Below, one piece after another: positions 61,029 through 64,000 of a stretch of DNA of 64,000 bases. The stretch comes from Streptomyces uncialis (GTDB taxonomy: Bacteria > Actinomycetota > Actinomycetes > Streptomycetales > Streptomycetaceae), in NCBI RefSeq assembly GCF_001905345.1, contig NZ_LFBV01000011.1:1-64000 (forward strand). The letters run 5' to 3'. The notes beneath the pieces were generated by a model. The model saw only the letters and a list, made by a program, of their open reading frames with translations, made no database searches and was not told where the DNA came from. Numbering within the stretch: position 1 is the stretch's first letter; the number at the start of each line of letters is the position of its first letter. Position numbers and translations under genes: made by a program.

Positions 61029-62816
61029 GTGCCCACCCCCCTCACACCCCATCCGAAGCAGGACCCCCACACCCCTACGGCGGATTCACGCCGTTCCGAC
61101 GACGAACTCACGGTCGCGCTCCGCTCCCCCTCGGCCGAACAGGAGACCCGGGCCTTCGCGGTGCTGCTGAGCCGCCACTGGGAATCCGTCCAGGACTACG
61201 CGACCGTGTGCGCCGTGTCCGGACCCGCCGCCTCCCCCATGCTCGCCGCGGCGGCGTTCCGTGCGGTGCTCGACCCCACGCGCGACGGGGAGCCCTCGCT
61301 CGCGCTGCGCCCCCGGTTGCTGCTGACCGTGCGCGACCTGGCCCGGACCTGGGCTCTTTCCCCGGAGGCGACCCCACTCCCCCCGAGGAACACGATGGAC
61401 ACGATCAACCCGACGGACCCGATACGCGGTGAACCCTGGGCGTCCGGGGTCACCGTCGCGGATAACCGGCGGATCGCCGCACGTGCTTTCGGTGAGTTGC
61501 CGATATCCGCCCAGTACCTGCTCTGGCACACCGAGGTCGAGGGCGAGCCGATATCGGAACCGGCCGCTCTGCTGGCCCTGGAGAACGCCGCCGCCCAAGG
61601 TGAACTCGAAGAAGCACGGGAGGTATTCCGGACATCCTGCCTGCAAGCGCATATCGAACTTGCCACCCGTCCGGAATGCCGCTACTACAACCGTCTCCTC
61701 GACGTACCCGTCCGCCAGGGAGATCCCCTGCTGCCTGATGTGACGGAACACGTACAGGGTTGTGAGCACTGCCGGTTCACCGTCGAGCAACTGCGCTACT
61801 TCGACGGAAATGTGGGTGCGCTGCTGGCCGAGTCCGTACTCGTCCATGGAGCGGACGACTATCTCGCCATCCGTCAGCACCGCAGAATTCCCGAATTGCC
61901 CGGCCCTCCCCCGCGCTCCGTACGCCCGCCGCCACCGCCCCATCCGCTGTACTCGGCCCGGTCCGACGAGGACCGGGACCCCGTCGCCGACGCACCGCGG
62001 GCGACGGGCCGGCACCGGGTCCGCACCCCGCGTGTCCTGCGGTCGGGGCGGCAGATGCTCGCCGGGTTCGGGGCCGGGGCGGCCGTCCTGACGACGGCGG
62101 TCCTCGCCACGACCCTGTGGCCCAACGGCGGCGACGACGCCAGGGGTTCGGGGCTGCCCGGCACCTCCGTGTCCCGCCCCGAGGCGTCGCTGCCGCCCGG
62201 CTACGTGCCTCCGGCGGAGGCCGCGGGGCTGCCGCGCGGACCGGTGGGCGGCAGACTCCGCAACGCCGACGCGGGACTCTGTCTCGACGTGGCGGGGCAG
62301 CGACCGCGCGCCGGCGCGTCGGCGACGCTGATGGCCTGCTCGGAGGGGCCGAGCCAGCAGTGGACGTACGAGGACGACGGACTGCTGCGCAGCGCCGCGG
62401 ACCCCGGCCTGTGCCTGGACTCGCACGCCGACGAGGGGGTGGCGGCCCTCGGTCCCTGCGCGCTGCGCGAGGAGTCCCACAGTGCCGATGTGCACTACGA
62501 CCTCACGGTCCAGGGCCAGTTGATTCCCCGCTGGGCGGACGATCTGGCGCTCACCCCCACGGCGCTGGTGAAACGGGCGGACGTGGTGGTGAAACTCCGG
62601 GACAACTCGGCCCGCCAGCGCTGGCTGGTCGACCCGGCCCCGGCGTCCGCCAGGTCGGTCCCCGAGGACCCGGACGCCTGCGGCGCGGGCTGCGGGGCGC
62701 CCGCCGCCGAGGCCCATGACCGGACGCCCGTCCAGGCGCCTGGCCGGGCGTCGGAGGCCGACGACCGCGCGCCGAGCGGGCCGCAGCGCCCGGACCGGTC
62801 CCGGCGCGAGCTCTGA
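61029..62816 (+). CDS. Membrane protein with sigma-like N-terminus, zinc-finger-like motif and ricin-type lectin domain
   Basis: A 595-aa protein. Residues ~20-90 (DDELTVALRSPSAEQETRAFAVLLSRHWESVQDYA, in part) resemble ECF sigma region 2; ~145-190 (FGELPISAQYLLWHTEVEGE) resembles region 4. A zf-HC2-like motif follows: CRYYNRLLD...HVQGCEHCRF (about 215-255). After a Pro-rich stretch come a membrane helix (MLAGFGAGAAVLTTAVLATTLW, about 340-361) and a ricin B-type trefoil (GGRLRNADAGLCLDVAGQ, QQWTYEDDGLLRSA, PGLCLDSH). So it looks like a membrane-tethered sigma/anti-sigma-like sensor with an external sugar-binding domain. GTG 61029 follows GGAAGG at 10 nt. Confidence 0.72.
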   Translation: MPTPLTPHPKQDPHTPTADSRRSDDELTVALRSPSAEQETRAFAVLLSRHWESVQDYATVCAVSGPAASPMLAAAAFRAVLDPTRDGEPSLALRPRLLLTVRDLARTWALSPEATPLPPRNTMDTINPTDPIRGEPWASGVTVADNRRIAARAFGELPISAQYLLWHTEVEGEPISEPAALLALENAAAQGELEEAREVFRTSCLQAHIELATRPECRYYNRLLDVPVRQGDPLLPDVTEHVQGCEHCRFTVEQLRYFDGNVGALLAESVLVHGADDYLAIRQHRRIPELPGPPPRSVRPPPPPHPLYSARSDEDRDPVADAPRATGRHRVRTPRVLRSGRQMLAGFGAGAAVLTTAVLATTLWPNGGDDARGSGLPGTSVSRPEASLPPGYVPPAEAAGLPRGPVGGRLRNADAGLCLDVAGQRPRAGASATLMACSEGPSQQWTYEDDGLLRSAADPGLCLDSHADEGVAALGPCALREESHSADVHYDLTVQGQLIPRWADDLALTPTALVKRADVVVKLRDNSARQRWLVDPAPASARSVPEDPDACGAGCGAPAAEAHDRTPVQAPGRASEADDRAPSGPQRPDRSRREL

Positions 62817-62962
62817 GTACACGGCCGCCCCCGCCCGGCGCGGAGGCGGCCGTACCCGGCAGGTCCGGACGGGTGAACGTACGGCAGCCGGGATGAACCT
62901 GCCGCCGGGCGGTGTTGAGGCACCCGGACGACGACGTGTCCACCGACGAGAGGACGAGCCGC

Positions 62963-63409
62963 ATGCCTTTGCAGGGCCAGTACGAACCGAGCCCGACCGC
63001 CTGGGTCCGTGAGCAGGTCGAACTGTACGAACGCTCCGGCGGCACCGAGGGCACGACCCTGCGGGACATGCCCGTGGTCGTGCTGACCACCCTGGGCGCG
63101 CGCAGCGGGAAGCTCCGCAAGTCACCGGTGATGCGGGTGGAGCACGAGGGCCGCTACGCGGCGGTCGCCTCCCTCGGCGGAGCACCGAACAACCCGGTCT
63201 GGTACCACAATCTGCTGGGCGATCCCCGGCTGGAGCTCCAGGACGGCCCGGTCCGGCAGGACATGACGGCCCGTGAGGTGACCGGCGCGGAGCGGGACGA
63301 GTGGTGGGAGCGCGCGGTGGCGGCGTACCCCGACTACGCGGCGTACGAGGAGAAGACGGAGCGGGTGATCCCGGTCTTCGTCCTGGAGCCCTCCGAAGCG
63401 CCGCACTGA
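62963..63409 (+). CDS. F420-type nitroreductase (Ddn family)
   Basis: A 148-aa split-barrel protein. VVVLTTLGARSGKLRKSPVM, YAAVASLGGAPNNPVWYHNLLGDPRLEL (in part) and AYEEKTERVIPVFVLEP are Ddn/deazaflavin-dependent nitroreductase family motifs. It likely uses F420H2 to reduce quinones or nitro compounds. ATG 62963 has GAGAGGACG upstream. Paralogous to the N-terminal domain of the 34531 fusion. Single gene. Confidence 0.9.
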   Translation: MPLQGQYEPSPTAWVREQVELYERSGGTEGTTLRDMPVVVLTTLGARSGKLRKSPVMRVEHEGRYAAVASLGGAPNNPVWYHNLLGDPRLELQDGPVRQDMTAREVTGAERDEWWERAVAAYPDYAAYEEKTERVIPVFVLEPSEAPH

Positions 63410-63489
63410 CCGCCCTCACCCCCGGCGGTCACGGTCCCGACCGGACCGCCGCCGGGGAAAAGCGTGTGACCGGGCCGTGCGGGAGCCCC

Positions 63490-63502
63490 TAGCCTCGCGG
63501 CC
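63490..63502 (+). promoter_or_regulatory. Probable leaderless -10 of the APH-like gene
   Basis: TAGCCT (63490-63495) lies 7 nt before ATG 63503; no Shine-Dalgarno. Confidence 0.45.
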
Positions 63503-64000
63503 ATGAGAGAGCGCCCCACCGGTGTCACCGAGTCCGAACTGATCCGCGCGCTGCGCGACTGGGAGGTCGGGCCGGTCTCGCTCGACTACGCCCCGGTCGG
63601 CTTCGGTGACTACCACTGGAGCGCGACCGGGGAGGACGGGCGGCGCTGGTTCCTGACCCTGGCCGATCTGCCGCACAAGCCGTACTGCGGCGAGGGCGCG
63701 GACGGCGCGTTCGACGGGCTGCGCCGCGCTCTGGACACCTCGGCCGCGCTGTACGCGGCCGGGCTGGACTCCGTGGTGGCGCCGCTGCCCGCCCGGGACG
63801 GTGCGACGGTACGCCGGGTCGGCGAGCGGTACGCGCTGAGTGTGCTGCCGTGGACCGACGCGCCGTCCGGGGAGTTCGGGCAGGAGCTCACCGCCCCGGA
63901 GCGCGCCCGGATCATGCGGATGCTCGCCGCCCTGCACCGCGCCGTGCCGCCCGCCGCGGCCCGGGTGCTGCCACCGGACCTGCCCGCGCGCGCACGGCTG
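63503..64000 (+). CDS. Aminoglycoside phosphotransferase-like kinase, partial
   Basis: The first 166 codons of a gene cut by the right edge. The frame starts ATG 63503 (MRERPTGVTESELIRALRDW) and shows APH-type kinase sequence: VGFGDYHWSATGEDGRRWFLTL (nucleotide region, in part), LADLPHKPYCGEGADGAFDGL, and RIMRMLAALHRAVPPAA before the missing catalytic loop. It resembles the spectinomycin phosphotransferase / APH superfamily. The active-site HGDLHxGN lies beyond the edge, so activity cannot be judged. Confidence 0.78.
   Translation, partial: MRERPTGVTESELIRALRDWEVGPVSLDYAPVGFGDYHWSATGEDGRRWFLTLADLPHKPYCGEGADGAFDGLRRALDTSAALYAAGLDSVVAPLPARDGATVRRVGERYALSVLPWTDAPSGEFGQELTAPERARIMRMLAALHRAVPPAAARVLPPDLPARARL

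Noticed and set aside
60659..61432. 257-codon plus-strand frame overlapping the ricin-domain gene
   Set aside because: Its second half is a frame-shifted shadow of the ricin-domain gene; its first half has no recognisable family.

Overview
The window is high-GC DNA of a Streptomyces-type actinomycete. Support comes from very strong third-position G/C bias, frequent GTG/TTG starts, a WhiB-like regulator, families I know mainly from streptomycetes (streptophobe, DUF6421, DUF6777, DUF2630, LVIVD/DUF305 pair), an LAXTG sortase signal, DasR-like palindromes and a DtxR/DmdR-type iron box. It reads as ordinary chromosome with a mosaic of small operons. I see no rRNA, tRNA, CRISPR array, insertion sequence, prophage or large biosynthetic cluster. 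Both edges cut genes: etfB at the left, an APH-like kinase at the right.

Layout. 1-7.7 kb: start of etfB, a thioredoxin-like gene, a PlsC acyltransferase, a transglutaminase + B3/B4 pair, a translationally coupled DUF6421-SDR-threonine aldolase operon and a GDPD phosphodiesterase. 8-16 kb: WhiB-like protein, DUF5134, M56 peptidase, PAP2 phosphatase, DUF2630, TetR regulator, and the divergent LVIVD/DUF305 secreted pair. 16-22.3 kb: ArsR regulator divergent from an old-yellow-enzyme gene, homocysteine methyltransferase, a small Cys-rich gene followed by ung and a BadF/BcrA-type kinase, and a CbiX-like protein. 22.4-28.2 kb: lactonase, nitric oxide synthase oxygenase, HAD phosphatase, a GH18 chitinase with a DasR-like promoter, and an L,D-transpeptidase.

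28.5-31.7 kb is the most distinctive accessory locus: an iron-box promoter drives a secreted neocarzinostatin-like single-domain protein, followed by a large protein with the same domain, a beta-propeller, an Ig-like domain and an LASTG cell-wall anchor. 32-39.8 kb: double-MerR regulator, aldo/keto reductase, an F420-reductase/hemerythrin fusion, secreted and membrane proteins. 39.8-44.4 kb: a signalling operon of FHA-FHA-ABC transporter, SH3-like/proline-rich protein and Ser/Thr kinase. 44.5-51.8 kb: DUF6506, glycosyltransferase, DUF2165, GH29 fucosidase overlapping an AraC regulator, and several small stress or zinc-ribbon proteins. 51.9-60.3 kb: DUF1269, baeRF3-like, VOC, methyltransferase, FMN alpha-hydroxy-acid oxidase, FUSC transporter, threonine-synthase-like enzyme and an RHH antitoxin-like gene, interrupted by two arrays of ~76-bp hairpin repeats. 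60.4-64 kb: a membrane protein joining sigma-like, zinc-finger and ricin-lectin modules, a second F420-type reductase, and the partial APH-like gene.

Many genes carry a TANNNT box 5-8 nt upstream of the start codon with no Shine-Dalgarno, which suggests leaderless transcription. Several strong hairpins mark operon ends.
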